A stretch of DNA of 64,000 bases from Odontesthes bonariensis (lineage: Eukaryota > Chordata > Actinopteri > Atheriniformes > Atherinopsidae): assembly GCF_027942865.1 (NCBI RefSeq), contig NC_134515.1, forward strand, positions 15,849,227 through 15,913,226, given 5' to 3'. Below are positions 1 to 12,166 of the stretch, in pieces. A model generated the notes under the pieces. The model was not told the DNA's origin. It made no database searches and saw only the letters and a list, made by a program, of their open reading frames with translations. Position 1 is the stretch's first letter. Every line of letters starts with the position of its first letter. The translations under genes and the position numbers were made by a program.

Positions 1-3000
1 CTTAAGCCTGTTATTAGCCATATGGAGAGAGCTACGGGCCTGGCTGGCTAGAGAGGGAAGCACAGTGCTGGATGAGTGCCAAACGCTTGAGGAGATAGCA
101 AAAGAAATTCCTCTCTTTTAATTAAGAATTTAATACTTAGACTGGTATTAGTGATTAGTACCTAATTAAAAGCTCTAGCAATGACTCTCATACAAGTATA
201 ATTAATAGCTGCATTTATGTGTGCAGTGTGTTAATGTATATAATGCACATATGAGCACGTGCGAAAGTATGGAATAAAATGTCACAAATGTTGATAATCC
301 TAATCAATGGCAGTGGATTGCATTTAAAATACAAATGTTTTAGAAGGAATGCCTCTGACACAACCAATTTAATCTGGATGTGATGACAATCTAAGTAGTT
401 GATTTAATCTTTTCCTGACTGGACCTGGCCGACTTAAAGGAAAAAGAGGAAAAATGTCGTGCAATTAAAAAACAACCCAAATATTATTGTTGCTGTAACT
501 TAGGCATAAAATGTAGGATGTCTACAATTACTCGGATAATAAAGTTGTGAAGATTGAGAAAATGTGTTTCATGGCCTTAAAATACCCTATTGGGGTAAAA
601 CAAACAGGCTATTTTCAACCTTCACTTGTAAACTGGTAAATTTCTTTGTGTTATTGAAATTGTGACTTTGTTCACCACAGGTGTATTTAGTTGGCTGATC
701 AGTAATCAGCTTTGATGGTAAGGTATTGAGGAATTGAATTTCAGCATCAAGGTTTAATTTGACATACAAGGACTTTACCCTTTATACTTTCTAACACAAT
801 CTCGACCTACACACACTCCACCCACACACAACTACACGGTTTACCACCTTTCAGAGGACACTCATTGACAAAATGCATTTTTTTTTGTCTCTTATTTGAA
901 CCTGAAAGGTGGAAGAAGATAAAATAAAAATAAAAGGCACCTTCTGTTGAATATAAACAGAAATACTTCCCCACTGTCCACTTGCTGTGCGTTCTGAATG
1001 TGTGGCAAAAGAAAAGAATCAAGGGGTGCGCACAAAGCTCTGGCTCTGTAAATGCAAAACAAAGCTGGATGTGGAGAAAAGGGGCCCCTACTCTCACCTT
1101 TACATTGACTTCTTTCACAAGGTCAACGTTTTGCTCATACAGACCTTTCTCTAGACATTAACAATAAAGCAACACAGTTCTGAAATACAAGCTCTAAGTC
1201 CACAGCTGTGCTCGGGAATCCTTCATTCAAAGTTGAGAGCATAGGCATCTCCAATCTTCAATGAAAAAGCAAAACATCTTTTCAAATTTCTCAAATTTAT
1301 GGTTGCATATTTCAAAATATGTCTATAAAAAAAGGACAAAACCTTTTGAAAAGAAGAAGTTCACACAAAGGAAACATTAAACACCACATCTAAGGATGGC
1401 TTGAACCAGGGTTTTCTCCAAAGATTATCATTAAAGTACTAAAAAAACAGCAGGTTTCCTCGGTCTAAATATACTGAATATTGTTGCCCACTCCTTGTTC
1501 ATCTTATTACTGCAAGTCTTTATGCGCACAAGCACAGCCCTCAATCTCTGGTAGATGTTGGGTAGACCCAATGGAACATCGGCTCCTTGACTGACTCCAG
1601 TCTACCACGTTGCTGGCCTCGACAGCTGCTTAGACATGGCAATTGATCTTTAACCACATTAAAAAACAAGAAGTATTAACCAAAGTTCTGTAGAACTGAA
1701 ACAAAAAGCGTAAAACAATTAAATCCAAACAGCAAAAACAAGACTACACAGATGGCAGACACCCAAAATAAAAATATGAAAAAAATATCATGACTCAATC
1801 GGGTCGTGTGTTTACATTCGGAAAGCTTGGTGCTGTGAAACTGCACTGCTTTAAGCCTTGCTTAACACTGGTGATGCTTATGATTGCCAGGTTTCAGCCT
1901 CTTTATCTGCAGAGTGAACTGTTGACATTGTGCGAGTGGCTGTACCTCTTAGCCAAACAAAACGAAAGCCGAGATCTAAAGGAAGCAACAGTTTCCTCCA
2001 CAGCATGTTTCAAGATGTCTTATAAATACTGTATGTCAGAACTGACAATTAATCAGTATTTGACAGGCTAATGTAAAGCAGCAGGAGAGCACACCACCCA
2101 ATTATTCTCCCTTATCTTGTAGAAGCATTTGGGGGGATTTCAGAGTCCCTCAATTCTGTATTTAAAAAGGCGAAAAAAATTATCACAGGGTATTATCCTG
2201 CGTATGAGAAAATGGTGGAGTGATTTCTACGACAATGCTTTTATCTAGGCAGTGTTTGTCCAACAAATTGCAGATTAAGTTTCTGGTGGAGCACCGAAAG
2301 GAAGGCTCATCTATCAACAGTTCTTCTCTGAAATGCCTTACACAAACTCAAACCATCGCATCCAAATGCCTAAGAACTAACTCCTAAACCAAGTCTTCTC
2401 CCTGCTTTCAGTCAGAGTCGAGGCTTATATTTATGCTTCTAACTATGGTTTGCTCCGTTAATATAGTGGACGGACCACCAGAATATAAAAATGCCAACAC
2501 ACAGACAGACCCTCATGCACACATCTGGAGAGCAGATTGGTCTAACATGACATGCAAACTGAGAATGCTCAGGTACATGTAATAGCTTTCCATGTGTTAC
2601 TCAGTAATGATGGAATTAACACGCAGTAAAAGGTGAGACTCATTAGAACAAGCAGACATCTGTGGCATTTTCCCAGTCACCTCTGTCTTTGGAGGATAAA
2701 GAAAAAAAAGCACACAGACACAGAAATGCAGAAATATACAGATGCAGACATGCATCCAACACTGTACAAGAGGGTGTCTTAATGTGCACATGGAGACAGA
2801 CACGTGTAAAGCTACATGTTGTACATGTACAGGCATAAAGGTTGTTTCAAAGCTGAAAAACAAAACTCAGGAGCTTCAGCCACAAAATGACTCCACCTGA
2901 TGACAACAGACACCCTCCAAAATCTAAGTACACTTGACACAGCGCGGTGACCTCCGTGACGCTTAGCTGTAGAGCTGGGAAGGAAGGGAGCCAGAATAAT

Positions 3001-5793
3001 GGCCGAGTGATGATTTATACCAGGTGATTGTCTGTGACATGAGGCGGTCAGCCAAAGGCCAAAGGCCGCCACACCGTTGCCGCCCCTCACAACATCACAT
3101 TAGACCTTTCTAATTTGCAGGCAATTAGCTTGGCTGCATGGAGGCCTGCCTGAAGCAACAGAGTTAGAAGAGAGCAGGTTAGTCAGCACAGACTGCAACA
3201 ACCCTCGTGTTGATAGCAAAGGTCTGGACTGCATTTCTCAAGTGGTAAATAATGGGCAGACCTTCACAATGACAATGTGATGGTGAAATGAGCTCGGCAA
3301 ATATTTTAAACTGTTACAGAACAATTTGAGATTTTTTTTTTTAAACAATTTGATAAATGCCCAAATAGCAAAAGCAACACTAGAGTCAAAACCGGAATAA
3401 TAATGCAGTTAACTAGACTCAAGTGGGCCAAGGTGCTCCACACAGTAAACCAAAATTTATAAATGTACACATATCCAAGCTGGGTATATCAGGTCTGTTT
3501 GAATCACCAAAGACGAACAGCAGTGGTCTTTTTTGTGCCGAAAAGGTGCAATTACTGTGTGAAAAGGCCTATTATCTACAGTATCACGGGCCAACTTATC
3601 CAATCAGATTGACAAATCTGATTGGATCATAAATCATACGACCATGCATACATCCATGCAAGCTGATTGTTCAGGACCGCTGTGGCTGAGCCACAAATTT
3701 ATAGATTGGATAGATATATATGGATTGTATGCTATAGCCTCTCCCCTAACATTGCCTTAAAGAGAAGGTGTGTCCCAAGGGGCAGTCTCTCTGAGCTGAG
3801 AAGCTCAAGTTGACAACAACTTGTTGGGTTACTCCCCTCGACGTTTGAAAGCCTGGTGAAAATGTCAAAATACTTTAATATGAAACACCTGGATCTATTG
3901 ACAGTGGCGAGGATGATAGAAGGTCTGCTGATGATGGCAAATAAACTAATCCTGAAAACATTTCAGTCAGAGAGAAATAATGAATGTTGACAGACTTCCT
4001 AATATAAAATCATGCAGCGAAAAGGGCTTTCTTGTCCAAAGAGTAAGGCTTTTAAAGTGTTGAGTACAGAGATTTGACCATCGCTCTCTTGCTTCTTTGG
4101 AAATCGAAATGTCTGTACAAGTGAGTGGTGGATCTGAATAAGTACCCACTCCAAGTCACAAAACAACAACTTAATCTTTTCATCTAGAAGGTCAAACAAC
4201 AATCTTTCTTCCTCACGAAGCCAGAAGAACAGTGTACTATATTTTCCATCACACTGCTCTCTTCCCCACATCTTCCTGCCATCTCCACTGCAAAACTATC
4301 CCATTGAAAAAATGTATATCTGACCGCACATCAAGTAAGAACAGATGAAATTCCACAAACTTGTTCACTAACAGATTTCCCAAACTGAAGAAAAAAAAGG
4401 AAGAAAGAAAGAAAGAAAGAAAGAAAGCAAGGAAGAAGGAACTGCTGTGTGGCTGTGGTTTCCTGCTGCGTACTCATTATGAGTTGTGGTAAAGGTGGCT
4501 TTAAGTGTGGAGGGACACGTGGACGTGAAAAGGATGTGAGGGAGCTGCAGAGGGCATGGGAAAGCAGAGCCGTGCACATTGTTGGACAAAGGCGGAGAAA
4601 GGAAGAGGCTGGCAAAGATAACATAGTGGAGATAAAGCTGCTCCCGTTGTACTAAATAATACTAGAATGACGCAGCCTGATGCAGTGCTGTTTGCATTCC
4701 AGTTGTATCTGCACTCCCGTTTATTTCCCTGCTTTGAAAAAAAATGGAAATAGTATCCATGTTTGTTACACAAGATGGTTTTAGAAGCTTCAACATAAAC
4801 AAATCACTTATGCATGCATGTGCTACTTAATTTCAGGATTTTCTTTTGAATTTATCCTTTTTTATTTTGTTACAGATTCTAAACCTCCACCACAGCCCTG
4901 GAGGAAGCTTCTTATCATTACTTTTCAGATGAAAAGATCTCTCCCCATCTTCATTTCTCCAACAAAGATGTGACCTTGTAAAGTTGCATGATTACAACAG
5001 AGAACTAAAGTTCGTTTTGATGCATCTGGAAGTGAGAGACAATACAGTGGTCAACCAATTGTGTGTATTTGCGTGGTGAAGTGGGAGCACGTGTATGTGT
5101 GGCGTGCATGACTGTGTGCTGTCCTGGTTTCAACTCTGTCGTTCCTGCACTCTCACATTATCATACAGAGCAGACGAAGTGCGTGTGCTGGGTAGTAAAG
5201 CTCTCCTCTACTCTCTGACAGACCCCCACCCCCCTCGCATCTCATCTCATGCTGAGCTCGCTGCGTGTAATCTGTAGACTGCACACGTACGCTGCCTACC
5301 TGAGCGGGAGTGTCTCTGTGACTCCACAAGCTTGTGTTTGTGCGTGCGCTTGTGTGGCGGAGGGTGAAGGAGACAGAAAACCCAGACGTACCGCATAAGA
5401 AGGTGTTTTCTGAAAGCTTGAGAGTCATGCAACATGGAGGGGGGCACTTGAAACGTGTTTGTGTGTCTGCTGACAATGTCTGCCAAACGTGGCAGCAAAA
5501 CAATCTCTGTGTCTGCATCTCACTGTGAACAGCTGACAGCAATCACCTGAACTGGAATGAACCGGACTTATGTAACTATCCCTGTGATGGCCGTGGCTGA
5601 TATAAAACAAGGCCTGCTGTGTTGAGTTCGGTCATCCAGGAAGCTAAACTTTACAGCCTTTTCTCAAAGACTAATACAACATGGCAACTAATTACCAACA
5701 GTTATTTGTTATTTTACGACTTTCTAAAATATAATTACATGCACAAGTCACTTATATAGGAATTATAAAAAGGTTTATTCTGTACAAATCGAT
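1..5793. other. Presumed foxj3 intron, no exon recognised
   Basis: The foxj3 coding exon at 10204-10569 splices leftward, so this stretch should lie inside a foxj3 intron. I looked on the minus strand for the next forkhead exon, the recognition-helix segment beginning NSIRHNLS, and did not see it. The open frames here are short, low in complexity and resemble no family I know. The stretch holds a short GAAA run near 4.4 kb and an AT-rich background. Around 2.95-3.13 kb is a denser, mixed-composition patch that could be a conserved noncoding element, but the sequence alone cannot show that. Confidence 0.5.
4400..4427. repeat. (GAAA)n microsatellite
   Basis: About six to seven tandem GAAA units follow a run of A. 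It is a simple repeat in a presumed foxj3 intron. Confidence 0.85.
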
Positions 5794-7273
5794 GCAACCC
5801 TTCTAAAAACCCCAGTTCCAAAGAAAGAGAGGACACTGTAAAATGTAAATAAAAACAGAATGCAGTGATCTGCGGAGCTCATAAACCAATATTTTAAATC
5901 ATAATCAATCACAACATAGGAAACGTATCAACTGTTGACAATGAGACATTTTACTACGACATGAAAAGGATTTATTACGCTTTAATTTGATGGCAGCAGC
6001 ATGTCTCAAAAAAGTTGTGACAGAGCCGTGTTTACCAATGTGTATCATCTCCTCTTTGAACAACAGTCTGTAAATGTCTGGGAACTGAGGAGACCAGTAG
6101 TTGGTGTCCCATTCTTGTCTGATATATGATTCCAGCTGCTCAACAGTCCTGGGTCTTCTTTGTTATATCTTGTGTCTCATGAAGCACCAAAAGCTCTAGG
6201 TGCTGGCCAGTGCGGCACCTGGACTCTTCTACTACGAAACCATGCTGTTGTAATAAGTGCAGTATGTGGTTTAGCATTGCCTTGCTGAAATATTCAAGGC
6301 CTTCACTGAAAAAGGATGGTAGCATATGTTGCTCTAAAACCCGTATATAGCTTTCGGCGTTGGTGGTGCCTTTTTCTAGATATGCAAGTTACCAGTTCCA
6401 CAGGCATCAACACACCCCAAAACAATCAGAGATCCAGGCTTTTGAACTGAGTGCTGATAACAAGCTGGATGGTCCCTCCCCTCTTTGGTCCGGAGGATTC
6501 AGCAACCGTGATTTCCAAAAACAATTTCCAATTCAGATTCGTCTGATCACAGAACAGTTTTCCACTTCTCCTCAGCCCATTTTAAACGAGGTTTGACCCA
6601 GAGAAGTCGGCAGCATTTCTGGATCATGATGACACACTCTACCTTTTGCATGACAGAACATTAATCTGCATTTGTGGATGGCACAGTGAACACAGTTTGT
6701 GAGCCTGTGCAATGTTTTCCATGACCGAATCACGCCTGCTTTTAATGCGGTGCCTCGAGGGCCTCGAGATTATGGACATCTGATATTGATTTTGAGTTGT
6801 GTCAGTAGCGCACAGAAATGTCTCCAGATTCTCTGAAAGCTTTTGATGATATTATATTTTGTATATGATGCAATATTTGAAGTCTTAACAGTTTTAGGTT
6901 GAGAAACATTATTCTGAAATTGCTACACAATTGGTAGATGGAGGTTTTTTTGCAGAGCTTCTGCCAATTATCACTTCTGAGAGACTTTGCCTCTTTAAGG
7001 TGCTCAGGTGTTCTTTTTGTATCCAATCACGTAACTGATCTGTTGCCAATAAATCGAATCAGTTCCAACGTGTTCCTCTAGCTGTATTTTTCAGCACCAC
7101 TTACTTTTCCAGGAAATAGTACATCGTCTCACTTCTAACATCTGATTTGTTTTCGATGTCCTATTGTGAGCAAAATGTTGGTTCCATGAGACCTGCAAAT
7201 CACTGTATTCTGTTTTTGTTTACAAATTACACGGCACAGTTTCCAACATTTTCTGGAATTGGAGTCATATTGC
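5794..7273 (-). mobile_element. Degraded Tc1/mariner-type transposon with long inverted ends
   Basis: Both ends carry the same roughly 100-bp sequence in inverted orientation. The left end contains CCAGTTCCAAAG and AAAAACAGAATGCAGTGAT. The right end, read on the minus strand, contains CCAATTCCAGAA and AAAAACAGAATACAGTGAT. Between them the minus strand encodes pieces of a Tc1-family transposase. One piece near 6200-6293 reads IFQQGNAKPHTALITTAWF and corresponds to the second catalytic-aspartate block. A helix-turn-helix-like piece near 6805-6850 reads FRESGDISVR. In the first block the position that is normally Asp (QQDNAKPHT in active relatives) is Gly. Stops and frame breaks lie throughout, so no active transposase can be made. 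The layout matches a Tc1-like repeat that is abundant in fish genomes. Exact ends are approximate. Confidence 0.82.
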
Positions 7274-7299
7274 ATTTTTTTAGCAACAATCTCATTAAA

Positions 7300-7319
7300 A
7301 TATATATATATATATATAC
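7300..7319. repeat. (TA)n microsatellite
   Basis: About ten TA units sit just right of the right end of the Tc1-like element. It is a simple repeat. Confidence 0.85.
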
Positions 7320-10203
7320 ATATACAGTTTGAAAATGTATGTTTGCAGAGTCCGGCTATACTGACTCTTTTGAAATGGATTCAATGAAAAGCAACACAAC
7401 TCTGGGTTCTGTATCTTGCAACAATCTCTTGCAATGATATCATGGACAAATGCCAGAATGTGTGAGAAGAAAACCACAGTGCCAGCATTGTAGTGCCTTA
7501 ATGGGGAATGCAGGCACACACACACAAATCAATGAATCTCACAGTATCATTATGGGATACTGAAACATCCTGCCAGCCCAGTACAACCATCAGGAGAAAG
7601 CAGTCAGGAGCCACACTGAATGGTCTCAGTAACCCCCCCCGCTCTGCAAACAGAAGACTAATTGATTGAATTCTGCGAGCAGGTAAAGCAGCTCTGCCAA
7701 CACAACCTCGCTCGTATCATAACCTTTTGGTCTCGGTTTCTGGCTTGCATATGTGTTCAGGGAACGGTGTGCTGAAGATTACAGATGGAGAACAAACAAG
7801 TTTGTGAGAGGAAGAGAAGAAGAGAGGTGAGGAGTGAGTGACTAAGAGGGTGAGGGAGAGGGGAGGGGTGATGGTGGAGTGCAAGTGCTTGGGAGATGAA
7901 GATGGAAAGTGAAAGTGAAATAATGAGAGAAGAGGAGAAACGTTTGCACTCTCTGAGAGACGAATTGGTTGATACATTTGCAGCCTGCCTTTTCAGTGCA
8001 TCAGTGGAAGGACTATATCCATCCTCTTTTTCACTAATAAGGCAAAGAATCCCCAAGACACAGCCACAGGGATCTATTCATTTGTCTCCAATAACACAGC
8101 CACCTTTCTGCTCGTATTAGCCAGGATTTGCAATAGCTTCATTTGCATAAGGATTTAATAATGTCATCTGAATGAGAGAAAATGCATCTGTCAATCATTC
8201 TCAGTTTACTAAAAGGTTTCGGTGCTCTTTGAGGCAACAACTGGATCAGGCTTGTGCACTCAGAGCACCACTGATATAAGTTCCATAGGATGTGATTACA
8301 TTTGTAGCCGGTATGAAATCTGGTTGTTGAATCAGATTTATTTCACATCCCTTACCAAATGCAGTCTGCAATTTTCAATATTCAAACGTCAAAGCTCTAA
8401 ATAATTGAACTGCAATTCTACTGATATAAAAAAGGCTTTTCAAATATCGCTGAAACATCGTCAGTAAGCATCCCTTATTTACTATTTAAAATATGAACTG
8501 GGGCAGTGTCCTTATTTTGTGTACCTTTAGAAAGCACTGCATTTTATGTCTGCATCGACCAGTGCGCTTTGCCAATGAGAGCCTGCATCATGTGTTAATT
8601 CCATTTGATGTCTTCTACATTTTTGGTCGAAAATTGTATGCGTAATATACAGCTGCACTGGTTCAAAATGAGCTGAAAATCACCAGCATGTCCGATATCA
8701 GCTAAACAATCAGTAATGCCTCCCTAAATGTATATTCAATTTATAATTAAACAGCTGAACAATTAATTATTTTGTCACAAGTGTCGGTTCAAAGCCAGAA
8801 TGTTTGCTATGCCGAGATGACATAATATATCTCGATAAAAGTGCTACTGGAACACAACATCAAAAGATCTATTTTGACCACTAACTATTCTACAAACTAT
8901 TCATAACAGGGGGGGGCAGGGAATCTTCATACTTATATCTTAGTGGTAAACAGGCAGCGTCTGGTAAATCGCCATGTTTTGTCGTAGTATGTTGTATTCT
9001 ACTATATGTACACTAGATGCGTGGTGAGAGACCGGGCCATGGCTTTGAGCCTCAGAAATGTCACTTTCTGAGGTAATTCATAATTCTTTCCTCTACTTGA
9101 GCTGAAAGAATTTGCGTTCAAATAGCGTTTTTTTGGCGTGTTTTACAAAGCCAGAATGTTCAGCTATGCATCCGAATTGTTCTGTTGTCACATCTGCGTC
9201 TTTATTTCTTTTGATGTTTTCACAAAATAAAAATAAAAAACCTGAACGAACATCCCCTAAGTGAGCTCATCCCATCATTTTTTTTACTTTTTTCTTTAAA
9301 AATTAGGATTTTTTTCAAAAATTCTTTCAAACTTCCGCATCAGATATTTACAAAATCTCTAAAAACTAATCTCTTGCCGAATTAGAAATTCAATTTCTCA
9401 TGAAAATAATCCCTTAACTGTGGATCGGTAAGTATGTAAATTAGCCCCATGTCTGTCTCCACCCTTCAACTGGCGGCAGCTGCTCATCTATGCCTCTGCT
9501 GCAACACTCTTTGACTCTTCCACTTTCGCACAGAAAAAAAGCTAACCATTTGTTGTTAATCCAAAAAAAATAAAAAAAATTCTTGACAGAGCGTGGATGG
9601 GATCAGCTGAGAGCGTCACTTTTAAGCTTATCGAAAAGTGATTATTTTTGTGACTATCGTTGGTGTGCATGAAGTGGAAATGCTCGGCCGTGATGTCGAT
9701 TGCTTGTTCCACTAATGGTGCATCTCCTATTGTTTAAAATGACAATTTAAAAAAAATGTACCCTTTGGAACAGGTTAGCAAAGCGAAAGAGTTTTACTTG
9801 GAAGTCATCTTTCATAGCCTTGAACTGCTTAATCTTTTCACAGAAGTCGCTGACTTCCAGACACACTTTCTCTTGCAGCGATTGCAACGACCGCCATAAT
9901 CAGAGCTGCAGATTCTTTCGCATACACAAGAATCTGACACATATTGGCACACAAACCTGAAACCTGCAGCAGTAAAACAAAGCACTACCACACCTGTTTG
10001 GACCAGTACAATATGAACTTAGATTCTGGTGTTTATGTTCATTTGCAAAGAGTATTATCATTTGCTGTGGTAGATTACGTTTCATTATCCCCGAAAACAA
10101 GGTAAAAGGTGCTAAATTATACCCTAACCAGTTACCGCAGCTCAGCACTTGGATAAAAGAAAGAAAAAAAATAGAAAAGTTAATTGTTTCTGTCTAGTCT
10201 TAC
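7320..10203. other. foxj3 intron, no gene seen
   Basis: No exon or structured element is recognisable in this AT-rich stretch. The purine-rich patch at about 7.79-7.92 kb gives long low-complexity frames on the minus strand, which I do not regard as coding. The stretch ends at the splice donor of the foxj3 exon, whose GT lies at 10202-10203 on the minus strand. Confidence 0.5.
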
Positions 10204-10569
10204 CTTCCAGCCGCTGCCTGCCTCTCTATAGTAGGGAAAGTTGTCACAGATCCACTGGTAGATCTCACTGAGGGTCATCCGTTTGCGTGGTGAGCCGTTG
10301 ATAGCAAAGGTGATGAGGCTGGCATAGCTGTAGGGAGGTTTACCATCTCTGTGCTGTGCAGCTTCCTCTTGGTCCAGCGTTGTTCCTGGATCCAAATGGA
10401 CCATTTTCTTGCCAGGCCCGTGCCCGTGGTGGTGGTGGTGGTGCCCGTGGTGATGGCCATGGTGGTGTCCTGGATCTGTCTTCTGAATTGCTGCCCTCAT
10501 GCTGAGCTGGGGAAGCCAGTCCATTGAAGTAAGGCTACTCTCCAGCTCAGAGGTCATAGTGCTCGTTGG
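10204..10569 (-). CDS. foxj3: Forkhead box protein J3, N-terminal coding exon (partial gene)
   Basis: This exon encodes the N-terminus of a forkhead transcription factor of the FOXJ2/FOXJ3 type, a nuclear DNA-binding protein. The start codon used is at 10557. The frame opens [18 protein letters not shown], a stretch nearly identical to mammalian FOXJ3. It is followed by a His-rich tract (residues 31-46), then the linker [20 protein letters not shown] and the first half of the forkhead domain (residues about 73-118), through helices 1 and 2, to GSGWK. The frame then meets a splice donor, AAG|GTAAGA, at 10204/10203, phase 0, so the recognition helix lies in the next exon, outside the window or unseen. 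On the upstream side a pyrimidine-rich acceptor ends in CCCCTTAG before 10569. The four codons between acceptor and ATG are open (P-T-S-T), so an upstream exon could supply a few more N-terminal residues, as I recall for human FOXJ3. Synteny with rimkla and zmynd12 supports foxj3 over foxj2. Confidence 0.93.
10420..10467 (-). repeat. foxj3: Histidine-rich tract within foxj3
   Basis: Imperfect CAC/CAT codon repeats encode 13 histidines in 16 residues, interrupted by single glycines (residues 31-46). The tract lies between the conserved FOXJ3 N-terminal block and the forkhead domain. As I recall it, mammalian FOXJ3 has a short segment with no poly-His here. Confidence 0.9.
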
Positions 10570-12078
10570 CTAAGGGGTCAAAAGGGAGGGTGAGAGGCTC
10601 AGCGACGTGGCGTGTGGAGGATCTCCTGTTGGCTCACTGAATCGGTTCCGTGCAGCAGTCTCGGCTCAAGCCTAGGAAGAGCAGGAGTTCTGTTTACTAT
10701 GCCTATTCATCTTCTGTAGCTGGAGCAGAAAGCACACTTGGCAGTGACACACAAATGTCAACTTGCACATTATTTTCCACACACAGTCTAGCTTCATTTG
10801 ATGCAAAACCAAATATTTTAGCATTTTACCCAATTACCTTTTACACTGTCAATAAATAGTATATTCAATATTACACATGGATACTAAAACTCTTTCTCGT
10901 AGTTTTACCATATCAATTATACACTGAATAGCAAAGGAATGTAGGGGGTTAGGAAGGAGTTAAGTCTTACTCTTCCCATTTCTTTCCATCTTTCTCTGGG
11001 CCAAAGCATCTGGGGAAGTCACTGAAGTGAAAGGTAGAATCCTCCCCTCATGCATGTTCACAAGATCTTCATTTGGCGACTGCAATGGCTGCTGCCGCTG
11101 CAACATACAAACACAAAACCACACAAGACGTTGAACTTGCGCTGCCAGACAGCCCTCATAAGATATTAATATCGCACAACCGTTCGACTGGCCTTGGTAT
11201 CTGTCCAACCCGATTAAAACTCTTCTCCCTTTTTCTTTCTGTGTTGCGTCTATCTGGATTGTCTCATTCCCTCCAAACTGGAAATGGCAATTGGATCTGC
11301 AGAGTGACTAAAAGCTGGGGAATTGTTTTCACAAGTGCCTGCCAAATGGAGGGGGGGGGGCAGCTCAGGAGGAATTCCAAACCCTCAAGAGGAGTTGAAA
11401 GACTCGTCCCCCTCCCTCTCTGTCTAACCCACTGCCCCTCACCATACACACGCTCGCGTTTTCTTTTTCTGACTCGACATGTCACACTCCTGGCAAGTCC
11501 ATGCCCACCCCTCTCCCCCACTCAGACTCTGATCCTTGTCAGACACAAACAACAAAAAAATGCCCAACTTTTCATTATTGTAGCTATTTTTAGAGAACCA
11601 GTGAACTTGAAAAAATGTCCTGGGTGAAACGAGAGTAAGGGCTTTATGGCAGTGGCAGGGACTTTTGCTCATACTTTCAGCCAGATTCAGGCCATAATAA
11701 GGCAATCCTTTGTTACATGCAAGAGAATTACTCATGAATTGGTCTGTACTTCAGTCAAGTCACACAACGTTATTTTTTACTTTGTCATGATATGTGTCCA
11801 GTGTGAACAAAGCCCAGTGCATTACAATAAACTCCAACACAGACTGGAGAACAAAAAAAACAAAAAAAAAAACAACAACAAGTCTCTTCCTTTCCCCACA
11901 TCACAACATTTTTCTCTCCACCCGTTCCTCCCCTCACACTCACACGTGTGCCCCCCCACCCCCACCCATCCACACCCAGTCACCCCAAATATCCATACCT
12001 CCATGCATAATCCCCCCCCAATCTCCACCACATACACACTAATACCCCACACACCCATACCACAGAAACAGACCCCCC

Positions 12079-12079
<1 letters not shown>
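10570..12079. other. Presumed foxj3 5' intron, no gene seen
   Basis: This lies upstream of the foxj3 coding exon on the minus strand. It contains C-rich and CA-rich low-complexity DNA (about 11.87-12.11 kb) and no recognisable exon. The long open frames on both strands around 11.07-11.74 kb have no family resemblance, and I treat them as chance. Confidence 0.5.

Positions 12080-12111
<32 letters not shown>
12080..12111. repeat. (CA)n microsatellite
   Basis: About 15 CA units sit next to the 3' side of the L1-like element. On the element's own strand they read as TG. The run may be an expanded element tail or an unrelated repeat. Confidence 0.9.
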
Positions 12112-12113
<2 letters not shown>

Positions 12114-12166
12114 CAGGGTTTCCACTCAGACGCTCCCAGACACTGCCTTACTACTTGCCACTGAAA

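Noticed and set aside
11073-11627. 184-codon open frame on the plus strand
   Set aside because: No recognisable domain, unusual composition, no splice support, and a shadow frame of similar length on the other strand.
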